From Paramacrobiotus metropolitanus (Eukaryota > Tardigrada > Eutardigrada > Parachela > Macrobiotidae): DNA of 64,000 nucleotides. Below the pieces are notes generated by a model, which was given only the letters and a program-made list of their open reading frames with translations, searched no databases and was not told the DNA's origin. Position 1 is the stretch's first letter. Every line of letters starts with the position of its first letter. The position numbers were made by a program, and so were the translations under genes. Below, in pieces: positions 1 to 19,700 of this stretch. Where the stretch lies: the NCBI RefSeq assembly GCF_019649055.1, contig NW_026570265.1, forward strand, positions 620,001-684,000, read 5' to 3'.

Positions 1-38
1 TTGAAGCGTACTTTAATTTTACAATGAACCCCGCAAAG

Positions 39-1717
<1,679 letters not shown>

Positions 1718-2450
1718 GTAAATATGTTGGGAAAACTTGCGACATTCATATCAGCGTTGGTGCGTGAAATACGATTATTCGTTTAATTTTCCAGATTTCG
1801 CACAAGAGGGAAAGGCATCCCGGAAACCCTCTTTTTTTATGGTGTTTTCGCTCTGTTCTTTTCGCTTTGTTTTTATGGTGTGCGTATGTTTTCGCTCTAT
1901 GCAGACTTACATTGTCTTGTTATAACAGTCGATAATGTACTAGTATCTACACACCAGAAATGTCAACGCAATGCGATACAAATGGCATGCATGATCTTGT
2001 ATAGAGTAATTAAACTTTGGATTACGCCATCATGATTACACAAGGTGTTGTTAAGGAAAGCGATTTGTAAAAGCCTTCGTATAAATCTATTCGCTTAAAC
2101 GAGTTTCCATATTTATTAAGAATCTACAACACAATATATCAATCTGTAGCAAGCGGACATGACGCAACACAGAACGGGTTTGAGGAAATGGTCAAAAGGA
2201 TAAAAATACATAATACAATACACAAGTGCATACATAGCTGCACTGCTTTTGCAGGTCGTCGTCAAAAGAACGGAAAACCAAATGGATATACAAGCACGAC
2301 TACGAGCCTCGCTGGGCAACCGTAATCGATTAAACCCGATTAAACGATTTTCAAAATAACAAAACTTTTACGCAAAAGAGATAAACACGAACCAACCGGT
2401 TAAAGCTATAAAACACGAGATAAAACGATAATAAGCAAAGCACAACCATG
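1718..2450. other. Convergent intergenic spacer between KAT5 and KDM5
   Basis: It holds the 3' flanks of both genes. I see no coding exon. It is AT-rich with a few short open frames and no conserved motifs. Confidence 0.6.
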
Positions 2451-9030
<6,580 letters not shown>

Positions 9031-9104
9031 CGTGCCCAATATCGGCTGCTGTCTTCTATATGGTATTCCTTAGCGGGAAAGCAGATTGATAGCGGCTACT
9101 CTGA
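9031..9104 (-). other. Probable 5'UTR part of a KDM5 exon
   Basis: An acceptor-like TTTCAG ends just 5' (minus strand) of 9104, and the KDM5 start codon lies 75 bases downstream. No ATG lies in between in the KDM5 frame. A 5'UTR intron is inferred. Confidence 0.4.
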
Positions 9105-10514
9105 AACACCATAAACGTTGTTTTCTTAAATACTCAGAAATAATTTCCTCAACTCATTTCTGCAGAATTTTCAGCACCGAACACGAAAGGTTACGAAACC
9201 TTACAATGGAACGTAATAAGATAGACACTGTACAGTAATACGTAATACAGTACTACACCCAAAAATGGCGTACAAGTAATTACTAATTATACAGATGTTT
9301 CTGTTGCATTGTGATTCAACCAAACTTTTGCTTTTTAAGAAGATTATGGTATATTTTTAAGGGATAATTTTTTATGTTAATGCAAGATGAAACGGCACGA
9401 ACGAGGCGATTTCTGTTTCGATAAGTGATTGTGCCAGTCTACGTGCTATAGTAACACTGGTTATTACGCGGTCACAGAAACCTGAAGTCCAAAACCGTAA
9501 AACGCCATGTCGCCTCAGTTACTATAACCTGAGAGCAAGTATACTCAGTATTTGCACAATAATGAATTTATGATATCAGAAATTAGAAGTTAGTTGTAAC
9601 TTGTAACAAACAACATCCTTCGTCAAGGCTCCATGGCTACTCACCGGATGCAAACAACAGGCTGGAAAGCAGTCACAGTGCACTGCGTGAATACTCGTAC
9701 ATTCATCATGCCCCTCTACACATGCTCCAGATTAGTCCATAATACTTCTACTGGCAGTTGATACAAGCTTCCTTCGCTAAGCAAACCCAGAAGAAAATTC
9801 TCGATCAACAAGAGCATAAAATAATAAGAGGCAAAATAATGCCTTCTTCAGTTTTAAATTTTCAAAAACACAGATCATAACTGCTTTCTAATTACAAAAT
9901 GCCAAACATGAATTTTGCAGAATCGCTGATAGTAGTAGTACAAGCACGCCCTCAGCTTACATCTAAACCCACCACATGCGGGTCAATCAACGCTGTGCTG
10001 TACAGGGACAACAGAGGGCACCACAAATATCGTGTCCCATAGTGATAGTGATAAAACCCGGTATCACACGCACAAACGTGTAACATTTGCATTTTAGAAA
10101 CATTACAAATACTTCGAGTTCACCGCACACAAACGCAGAGAATCAGATGATAATTCTTTAGTAACGACTATTACCTAACAGTTACTGCAAAGGCAAGATA
10201 CTGCTGTCAACATGAAAGATGTTGTTATCCCTTACTGTCGTTCTTACTTGCTTGCTGTCGCCCGACGAGCCGACTGGTACAATAATCACACAGGATCACT
10301 CGGTTTGTTAAAAGGCATACCTTAAAACTTAAAACTTATTAAATTTTGCTGCTGCATCATGCATAATTAAGGGATCACTGCATTGCACCATTTAAAAGTA
10401 CTTAGTTAACCTACAGCTTTTGAACAATCAAAGTTCAAAAAACAAAACGAACGAAAAATATTATTTAGTTTTGTACTGTACGTATTAATCCGTCAGAGGA
10501 AACGCCTTATACTC
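9105..10514. other. Gene-poor stretch, possible KDM5 5'UTR intron
   Basis: AT-rich with short open frames only and no recognisable coding exon on either strand. If the exon proposed at 10515-10760 belongs to KDM5, this is its first intron. Confidence 0.4.
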
Positions 10515-10760
10515 ACCCGCCACCAGTGCATTTTACAGCTGTAGCGACTAGCGAGCGGTATCGTACGGACTTGTACGGTGGACTCTAGTGAATGCCACTG
10601 AATGGAAATCCGGGTCCACCGCATTTTCGCGGCGTGCTCGTTGCAGAATTTGACAACGATTTCTACTTCGAGTTTCACTTCGAGTTGAAGCTTTTGTCGG
10701 AAGTAGGCCCAGAACAAGTTAAGTACTTCCCGCATAAGTAGCGCGTAAAAAGCGATGTCC
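10515..10760 (-). promoter_or_regulatory. Putative 5' exon/promoter region of KDM5
   Basis: A GC-richer island in AT-rich sequence. On the minus strand it ends in a strong donor, TGGCGG|GTGAGTATAAG, after a run with the repeated phrases CTCGAAGT and TCGAAGTGAAA. The open frame across it has no recognisable domain, so I read it as untranslated first exon and promoter. Not proven: no transcript evidence. Confidence 0.3.
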
Positions 10761-10891
10761 GGCGGCGTCCGGCCGGAATCATTTTAAAAAAAAAAGTGTA
10801 ATTGAAAATAATTAAAAAAATTTCATTCTTAAACATCTACTTTCGATTTATCTTATCGTTTTACCAATTTCTTTAATCTATATCAATTTTT

Positions 10892-11290
10892 ATGAAGTCC
10901 CTCAACCATGGTGAGTCTCGGGTCTGGGATGTGACCTGCCTAGGAGACCATGGCCAATGGGAAGACGTCTCAGAAAGCCGGCGGCGGAACGTTGATGGTG
11001 GGGATGAAGAAAATTCAAACGCATGGCAGCTTCTGTGCGACAAATTCATTTTTTCTGCGTTGGTTTTGAAGCAGTGGATGCGGTCAGCGGTGCATGGGGA
11101 GTTTGGGGACAGGCGGGACTCAGTTAAAAAGAGGCAGGTGCCGTACGAACATCTTCGGCAAGAATCAGACGATCTTCATAAAAGACGCATGAAAGAACGC
11201 ATGAGAAACGTTCCCACTAAGTTTTTTTTAAGCCTTTTTGTGCGGAAGCGCAGCTCACTTGTCAGTGCGTTCAAAAAGCGTTGTGTTTAA
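10892..11290 (+). other. Unrecognised 132-codon open frame of unusual composition
   Basis: An open frame from ATG to TAA, rich in charged residues (Arg, Lys, Glu, Asp), in a patch clearly more GC-rich than its AT-rich flanks. I recognise no domain. It could be a single-exon gene, an exon of a non-coding transcript diverging from KDM5, or a transposon scrap. A second frame starting at the nearby ATGGCC also stays open for about 39 codons, so frame choice is unsure. Confidence 0.2.
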
Positions 11291-13072
11291 GTATGACGGT
11301 ACCTAAATCAGTAATGCCGACTAATGCGGTTCGCATCCTTAATTTATGAGATTGGATGAAATTACTAATAAAGCATAATATTGTGCCGTGAAACTGCTAT
11401 TAGTCTGGTACAGAAATCTGCAAATAGCTTAGAAACTTTCATTGAAAAACTTCGAAACGGGGAGTGACTGACTGGTGTAATTGGGCAGAGTGACCGAGCA
11501 GAAAACGTTTCTCTAAATACTAAAAAAATTATTTTGCCTAACCCGATGTTAACACGATTCCGCAAATAATTATCGGTTACCTTAATCTCGGGCAGATTAA
11601 AAAAATTTCCAGATCTGGAAGATTCTATAAAGGGTAACGAGTTCACAAGCAAAAACGAACTTAAAAGAAATGTTGATGGTGCCATCGCTTAATCCTTAAA
11701 CATTCTGTGATTTTTTTGTTTTTATATTTTCAATCGGGTCACACGTGCAAACAATACGTAGCGAGTGTATAAACAGCATGTCGAAAATATTAGCAAATGT
11801 GTGAATCCTGGAATAAATAAAATATTTAAGCATTATTTCTAAGAACCCTCGTGAAAGACGACGACCGTCAATTTACAATATTGCAGTGCAACTTGAAAAA
11901 TTCCCCTGCATCTGACAGTGACATCATCAAACAGCATCATACTGTTTTTTAGCCTTGTAGGTTTCCGTAAGTACTGGTAAAGAGTATCTGTTTACTGTTT
12001 TGGTCGTAAAAATGGACTTGTGCCAAATGAATCGTTTCTCGGACTTGACGAAACGGGTTGCCGCGCCCGGCCAGAACGTTCCATCACTTTTACCGGTTTG
12101 TACATCACACAGCGTATCCGGCTTTTTATTAGTGCGCAGTCACTACTTATTGTTAGTGCTTACTTAAAAAATATTACGACAGTGTTCCAAATTTCAATCT
12201 TTGCGAGATTTAACAACAAAAAATAGAAGCAGCATAATTAATATTATCTTATTGTTAGCGAAAATCAAAATTTTAAATTCCAGCAGTCCAGAAACGGCCG
12301 GTATCGTTTTTGTAGTCGATTTTACTTTTATCATAGCCCACTATGTCCAGCACTTCATAGGTACATAGTACATACTCAGCAGTACGAATTATGATTTTTA
12401 TACGCGTTCGCATCCTACATCGGCGTCCCTCAAGTAAAGGTTTTTATCACTCACAAAATAACGAGATCTTCAGTCGTTATCAATAAAAGTCGCTGCAAGC
12501 AAAATTACACCATTTGCATAATATGCAGAAACATTCCGTTGGCACGAAACGGAAGTTTCCGTTTACTCGATAAAATCAGTTAAAAATGTTCCATTCTAAA
12601 AAATCAATAATACAAATACCTAAAAAAGCACTTTCCAGCGCAAATAATGAAAAAACAGAGTAATCAGGAAGAAACGGTAAAATCAAAAAGTGACTACATT
12701 TGAGCACCGTCAAATTCAGGACTTCGTAAAGAACGCACCATCCTAGCAAAAACGCTAACGGATGCCGGTAGATGCAGAGTGCAAAATAAGTTGCATATCT
12801 AACAACAGGATCTTTAATCACATTTGATATTTGCCGCTTTTCCTCGTGAAAAAGCTGCCGAAAAGGGAAGGTTTGGTCATTTTCGAAGGTGGAATGGGTC
12901 CATCAGACGACGGGGTGCTCTGTGTGCTGGCGGTACTCGATCCTGGCATGCACATACCGCTGTCTAAAGAACCAGTACTCAACCTCCTCACGACCGGAAC
13001 ATCTGTAAAATTAATAGAAAAAGTTAACTACAGTGAATTTATCACCCAAAGATTCTAAACCAGTAAAACCGA
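11291..13072. other. Intergenic, no supported gene
   Basis: AT-rich. The open frames here have low-complexity or random-looking translations and no splice-consistent partners. Confidence 0.5.
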
Positions 13073-13074
13073 TA

Positions 13075-13317
13075 CGAGGATGCACGCAGTCAAACCGACA
13101 GTCAATTTTTTCAGCGAGACCAACCGACAACCACGCACACAGGCAAATTATTTTTTAACATAACAGCCACCCGTGAAAGGGAGGTATCGTTTGCACTGTA
13201 TGCGTGGAACAGGTGACAGCCATCCGTGGATGGTTGGCAGTCGCTTGCACTATATGCACGGTTGTCGGTTGGTCTCGCTGAAAAAATTTACTGTCGGTTT
13301 GACTGCGTGCATCCTCG
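13075..13317. mobile_element. MITE with 58-bp terminal inverted repeats and TA target duplication
   Basis: Arms 13075-13132 and 13260-13317 are reverse complements with one mismatch and begin CGAGGATGCACGCAGTC. TA dinucleotides flank both ends (13073-13074 and 13318-13319), as expected for a Tc1/mariner-type insertion. The 127-bp centre holds two imperfect copies of a GCACT-TATGC phrase and no coding capacity, so it is non-autonomous. Confidence 0.85.
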
Positions 13318-13319
13318 TA

Positions 13320-13728
13320 CTAAGAATAACAGATGCATTAGACTTTGAGCAGAGCGAGTAACGAAACTGACAAAGTACTAATAAATAAATATATGTTGGT
13401 AGTTGGTACCACCCAAGCCGAGTCTAAAACATCACGTAGAAGCAACGTAATAATCGCTAATTACCATCCGAAACATCCAACAGCCAACTAAGCAAGCCTG
13501 CTGCATGCTCAGCTCTTTTGAACTACCATTTCCAGTGCATATGCACTTTCTTCTTATACATTCGCAATAACTCTGTTCTTCATGAAGTTGATTCTTGCTA
13601 ACTTCAGTGTTCCCAAACCAAATCAGGTAATCCACTAGCTAATATTTCTTGTGACCGCTGTAGACAATGTTCCCAGATTATTCTCACATTGTTCAGTCGG
13701 TTCTTAATCACTTCACGGTTAATCGCAT
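13320..13728. other. 3' flank of the IQSEC gene
   Basis: No coding exon seen. It is probably the 3'UTR and downstream flank of the minus-strand IQSEC gene, whose stop is at 13729-13731. Confidence 0.45.
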
Positions 13729-16700
13729 CTAACATCGGCCGTGTAAATTTGTTGACTCCAAGTACTCACGTCTAAGGGTCTGCTGCTCAGTCACATCTAA
13801 CAACGAACTGGAGAGGAGAACTGTCCGTTTTGCCACGTTCTGGTCAGGTGTCATGCTAGATGCACTAGAATTCGATTTACAATCATCCACATCCGCTACG
13901 CCCGAATCACGATTCTCAGCACCGCGAGTAATACCGGCGAACTGCTGCTTTTCCAGTTCGGATTCGATTCGAATAACTTCCATTTCATCCATCTGAAATA
14001 CAAAAAACAATTACAGCCAAAGACTAAGAAACATCGTATCAATTTTACTACAGAAAAATGTTCACAGTTTAAATGATCTAAAGGCAACGACATCAATACA
14101 AACTCATACGTAAGTATTTAGCAAATCCCCACATAAAATGACTAACGATAAGGACATAAGAACATTAAATGTAGTACCTCCATTATCGATTCTCGTAAAT
14201 CCTCTACAAATTTATCACGATCATGTTCGTTCCGCGCGTTGAGCATAATGAGAGTCTTCTGGTTAAGAGTGTTGACGAGTTTGAGGCCATTGGGATGCTG
14301 TGGAGTGGAAAATAATTGCACTTTCGTTCGCAGTAAGGGAAATGATGTGCGGCAACGGTAAATTATGGGAGAGTTCTTCTTTCGTGCTCCATTTTGTTTG
14401 GTCACAACCATGAGATCATTAAACAGGAACACCTCTCGTTGATGAGCGCGTTCTTTTTTATTCTCATCATAAACTTCATATAACCGGCAAAAACACACTA
14501 ATCGCCGATGTGGAACAGGAAGAACCTATAAAGAGCAGAGAAATTGTCAACATTTTCGTGACCTTGATGGTGTACATCTCAAGCAACAAACTTAAGTACA
14601 AACATACTTGAAGTACTCTCAAATTTCGTTATTGATAGGCGCAACCTCATTTGTCAGACATTTTCTCTGATTAAGGCCTGCAGTATTATTTTCACACCAG
14701 CCATAAAACGTCCGTTCTATTGACAAGAGCTACATAAAGTCCTCCCAAACTATCGAGAGCTTTGTTCGTTAGTTTCGCACAAATCATCTCTAACATACAA
14801 AGCTCCGCAAAGAGAAACATACGATTAGCGCACGTACAGCATCCTGCTTAGGCGTCGGATTCGAACATTTTTAGCAAACAAACAGCAATTAAATAAACGA
14901 TTAATAGATCATTTTTTCGTACGGCACTGGCCATCGGCGACAGCTTAACGGTTGGATAAACCCATGTACTCTGCGTTACGTTCCACATAGATTCACTGAA
15001 GTCGACACTAGTGCAGTACTGTAAACCATCTCATAAGAATAAAAATTCGAACAGAAATTTCAACGAGTGGAACACTAGGCATTATAAAACCACCTGCTTA
15101 ACTGCATATCCGATTAAATTTTCTAGACAAGCACAACTGCTTCACTTCTCCTTCAGTAAATATTATCAGCGGTTGCAGACTGTAATTAACAAGAGCGACC
15201 TACATGCCCAATTGGCAAAAGTATCGGCAATAAAGTTTACATTTGTTCGAAAGTCAAGCTTAAGAGTAGCACCGAATTAATACAATGCGCATAAAAGAAA
15301 ATTAAATGAACGACTTACTGGTTTATTGTCACCGATTATCTGTTTATCCACCCGTTGAACTTGACTGACATGATCATTGCCGGGCTTGAATTCCTCCGCT
15401 TTTATACGAACATAGATATCACGCAATATTTGCTCGTCCACCCCACTCTTATCGCCCAGTGCACCGCGCATATTTTTCAGAAAATCCTCCAGCTTCATCT
15501 TGCGCTCTTTTTTGATGCTCGGATTGTGCAAATCAGTATTGAGCAAAATTATGCCGTATGCCATGCGCAGCACGGTTAAGCTGTCGCCGAAAATCTTCTC
15601 CGTTTTCGGATTGCATGATAAATATCGATCGCTGAACACCTGAAACCAAAAAATATAATGTGATACCCGCACCCAACCGCGCGCGCGCAACTTCTGTGGT
15701 GACCTTCAAAAATTCACATCAAGGAATCTTGGACACTAGATTACAATCACACTAATTATCAAAAAACGGAGGAGAAATACGTTTATACTAAAAGTTTTGA
15801 CCACACCACGTTGTGTTCGTCATTACCAATAATTTAAAACAACTTCCATCATGACTAATCCAGCAATCCATAAAAAGATTATTTAAATAGTCTGCGCAAT
15901 ATTATAAACTAAGTCTAGATATAAAAATAAATCACGTAACAGTCTTTTATTATATTCACTAATCATTATGGCGCAACACGTCACATCTCATAAATACAGT
16001 GTAATAAAACCAGTCTGCTGATGACGACAGCACAATGCGATAAATCCGGGTAATAACGGCTCCCTTACCTCCATTACACGCTCGATTTTTTGTGCCTCAC
16101 CCGGAAGGCGGAAGTATGTCTGAAACTTGCGTAATGCTTGGTCAATTTCCAATCCACACAGGTCGACCTCACCGGCAAAGCACTGCAAGACGGCAATACA
16201 AAAGTCCGTCTGACAACCTAAATACTCTCCAATCTTTTGTTTGCTCAAGCCCTTCCGTGAGATCAAAAAACGAGCAACTGCCGAGGGGCTCTCAACCACG
16301 AAGCCCTTTTCAATTAGATATTCCATTCCACGTTCAGGTTTTCTGTAATACATCAAACACATTTTGAATAGTGATCAGTTAACAATAAACTTCATTAACA
16401 AATTACACTGCGCATTTAAGGGTTGCGGCACGTCAAAGCAAACGTATAATTACATCCAATAGAGCACTGTTATTACTTCAGTCATGCAGCTAAACGCACT
16501 TGTTAAATAAATTTAGGCCAACGCGGTACTGTCGTTTCCGTCTGGTTTCCGATATTTTTGGTTGGATGGGAACGCGAGACGCCGAAACAGCTCGCCGTTG
16601 GGTTTTCGTCCGTTCCATATTGGATGCTCGACTGACATCCGATTTTCTCCTACTTGGACTGCCCTGCTGCAACAGGGAGGAATTCGGCAGTGATGTTCCT

Positions 16701-19700
16701 AAAATGTAAACCGCAAATTAATAATCCTCACTTACTTTTGTGACTGACAGCGGCAATGAAAACTGAAAACCAGTGAAATTCAATATTTGCATGATGTGAA
16801 GTCCTTGAGTAAAAATATCAATTGTCAATCATGGTAAAATCTTGAGCACTCATAGGTACTATGGATTATGGAACCTCAATAATAACAACTATACCAGACG
16901 TTTATCATTTCAGTACCAGAATGCAGATATAGCCGACTTCCAAAAGTCAGTGCTACATTTTCTACTCCAGTTACACTGAATATTAAAAATCCAGTTTCTT
17001 CTCTGACGTACCAAATCAATATTTTTCTTATTTATTGTATTTGATAAATATGTAATCCTTTATAAAAAAAATAATCGTCTTCTAAATATCTTAAAACGCA
17101 TAATTTCCAGTTTTATATCAAACTGCAAAAGGTCAGGTCGCAGCCAACATACGAAGTTACGAACACTGCAGCACAAACGGCACAGTCATAGACGACGCAC
17201 CCATATGGCGTAAGGATACAATGATGCTGACTGTTTTCTATTTGTAAGCGAAAAACAGAAGCGCGTCGTTGTTAGAGATATGCAGTGAAGCGCGTAAGAA
17301 ACATGGCCAAATTACCGTGTCTAAATGCATAAATACATAGAAAAAGATTGTTATTACAGATGTCATAAAAATTAGGACAAGCGCTGTCTGCGGTAAAGCC
17401 ACTTGAATTAGATTCAATAATGATGGACTGGAAATAAAAACACTATAACCCATCACAACCACTTAACGAGTTAATACCCTATTCTCCACACGAAAATGAC
17501 GTACAAACATACTGACTTACCCAACGGACCATCCGTGCTCGATTCTCCGCTGGTGTTAACAAACTTCACCACGTTATCGTAATCCAAAAACGCAGTATGG
17601 AGGGGCGAGGGATGGCTCAGCTGTCCGCTGGAGCCCACCCCGCTGTCCTGATCAGTCAGTTCATCCAGGCGCTTCCACACGGGCGACGTATTAGCCAGGT
17701 CGTGGACTGCACTAACTGCGGCAAAACCTGGGGGAGATGGCTCATCACAGATAGATACACTGGACATTGCGCTCAAGGGGGGGAGAACGCTCTGACCGCC
17801 CCTTACAGGGGATATCGACTGGACATGGCTCCGCGTATGAATCTCTGTGCGCAATGAGCGTCTGACACCGTCCTGATCAGTTCGCACAATGTGGGTAATT
17901 AGTTTGGACTGAGTAGAATCGATAACAATGGGCCGTGAGGCTGGTGCGTCCTTACGTCCCCGTACTGCTGGAACGTTATCGTACACACCGATGCTAGGCG
18001 ACAGATCGATCATTCTCGACTGTGGCTGCACGACAGCTATCCGGGCCGTTGCACTGCTCGAACAGGAACGCGTCATTCCCAGTTTCGATCGTGCGGAATG
18101 ATAGATTTCCGCTGTGGCAGCATGGCCATTCATTGTTACATGCTCCGCATCGCAGGCACTCTTGGTTTTAACCGCATAATGCAGCTTGGCGGATGGGGAC
18201 TGGGAGTGATGGGTGGTAGTGGTGTTAGAGGAGAGTCGATCGAATTTCTTCTGCATGGAATAGCGACGGTAGGCACGCTGAATAACTAGGGCTGCATGCC
18301 GGCTGCGCAATCGACCGCCGTATTTCTTTTCTAACAGTTCCAGTTGCTTATCCTAGAAATAACAGACACATCCATTGCAGGTACAAATCCGATTTTGTAA
18401 ATTTCACCCGATAAATACTTGAAATAACAAACGACAAACAAAGCAGAACCGTCCTAACATGTACTAAGCTCCACAAAGGAAAACACGAGCGTGAAAGAGT
18501 GAGCGTTAGCAAGATAAACACAACACCATTATCAGGCTCGCACATGCCATCACAGTATAAACCAAATAACATAACTGCAAGAGTTTTTCTCCGCCTGAAC
18601 CCGTGTTATGACTGGTTGACACAGGAAACGGTTATGTTTGATAAGGCAAAAATACTAAAACGACGAGCGTCAAGCTTCCGGCCTCCAGAATTACCAACTA
18701 CAGACTACTTTACGCTCAAATATCAAATCCCCTGCACGCAGCATACCACTCTCACAAGGCGAGGCATACTTACAAATTTCAAGTATGGAAATAAATATCA
18801 TGTTTAAATTACCACTCTCAATGGTAAGTTATCCCAATACTAGAATGTTGCGCAACGTCACAAAAAGCCTTTCGTAATCCCGTTGTAGCCAGGGAGGCAA
18901 TTCGCAAGTTTTTTCTTAACCGAGAAACCAGTATATTTCGGAAGGCGCACTATATACCGCAAACAGCGTCTACTGTGTTCAGCGAGTAACTATCGAAATA
19001 CAACTAAAAGCTCGCAGAGAAAAAGAATGTTTACCGCTTATGTCATCGGCTGTCATCGTGATGAACGAGAAGAAATCAACAGCCGACGACCGACTACACC
19101 CATGGCATTTTTAGAATCTGATCATATCTGCATACATAACACAACGTACAATAAGCTAAAACGCCAGTGCACGAGTACCGTACAATCAAAGCATTCTCAA
19201 AATGGTTTGTAAGGCAGTCGAGCATTTCCTGCTAGACCAGAGTTTCCTCCAAATGCAAAGGCCAGCGATCCGTATCACCAAATATCGTCGGAAATTAACG
19301 CAACAACGTTACAGCAAGCTGTAAACCTTGCACTTGTGACTCGTCTTTGCTGCGAGCTATTACTGTAATTAATATCAACTTCTAGGACAGTCGATTACTT
19401 TTGCACTGATATCTTCAGTTAATTTTTCTTGTACGGTTATGAGTTGATCATGAATTACAGCGGATATAACAAAAGTCCAAACTTCCTGAATCTACGAGGA
19501 AGAATTGCAAAAAGATTCAAAAAGAGAACAAATAATATGAAAAGTTAAAACTGTTGGAAGTTTATCATATAAACGCGCGAAATCGCCATAAATTAACTTC
19601 GAAATTCAGAATAAAAGAAAATATCCCATTAATGTAAGCAGACACATGTTCAGCATGTTTAATTAAAGACAGGAGAATCATCCAAATATCTTCTGACTTC

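Noticed and set aside
14530-15318. Missing microexon between IQSEC Sec7 and PH domains
   Set aside because: Vertebrate proteins have about ten more residues here, but I found no phase-0 exon with good splice sites. The direct junction is in frame.
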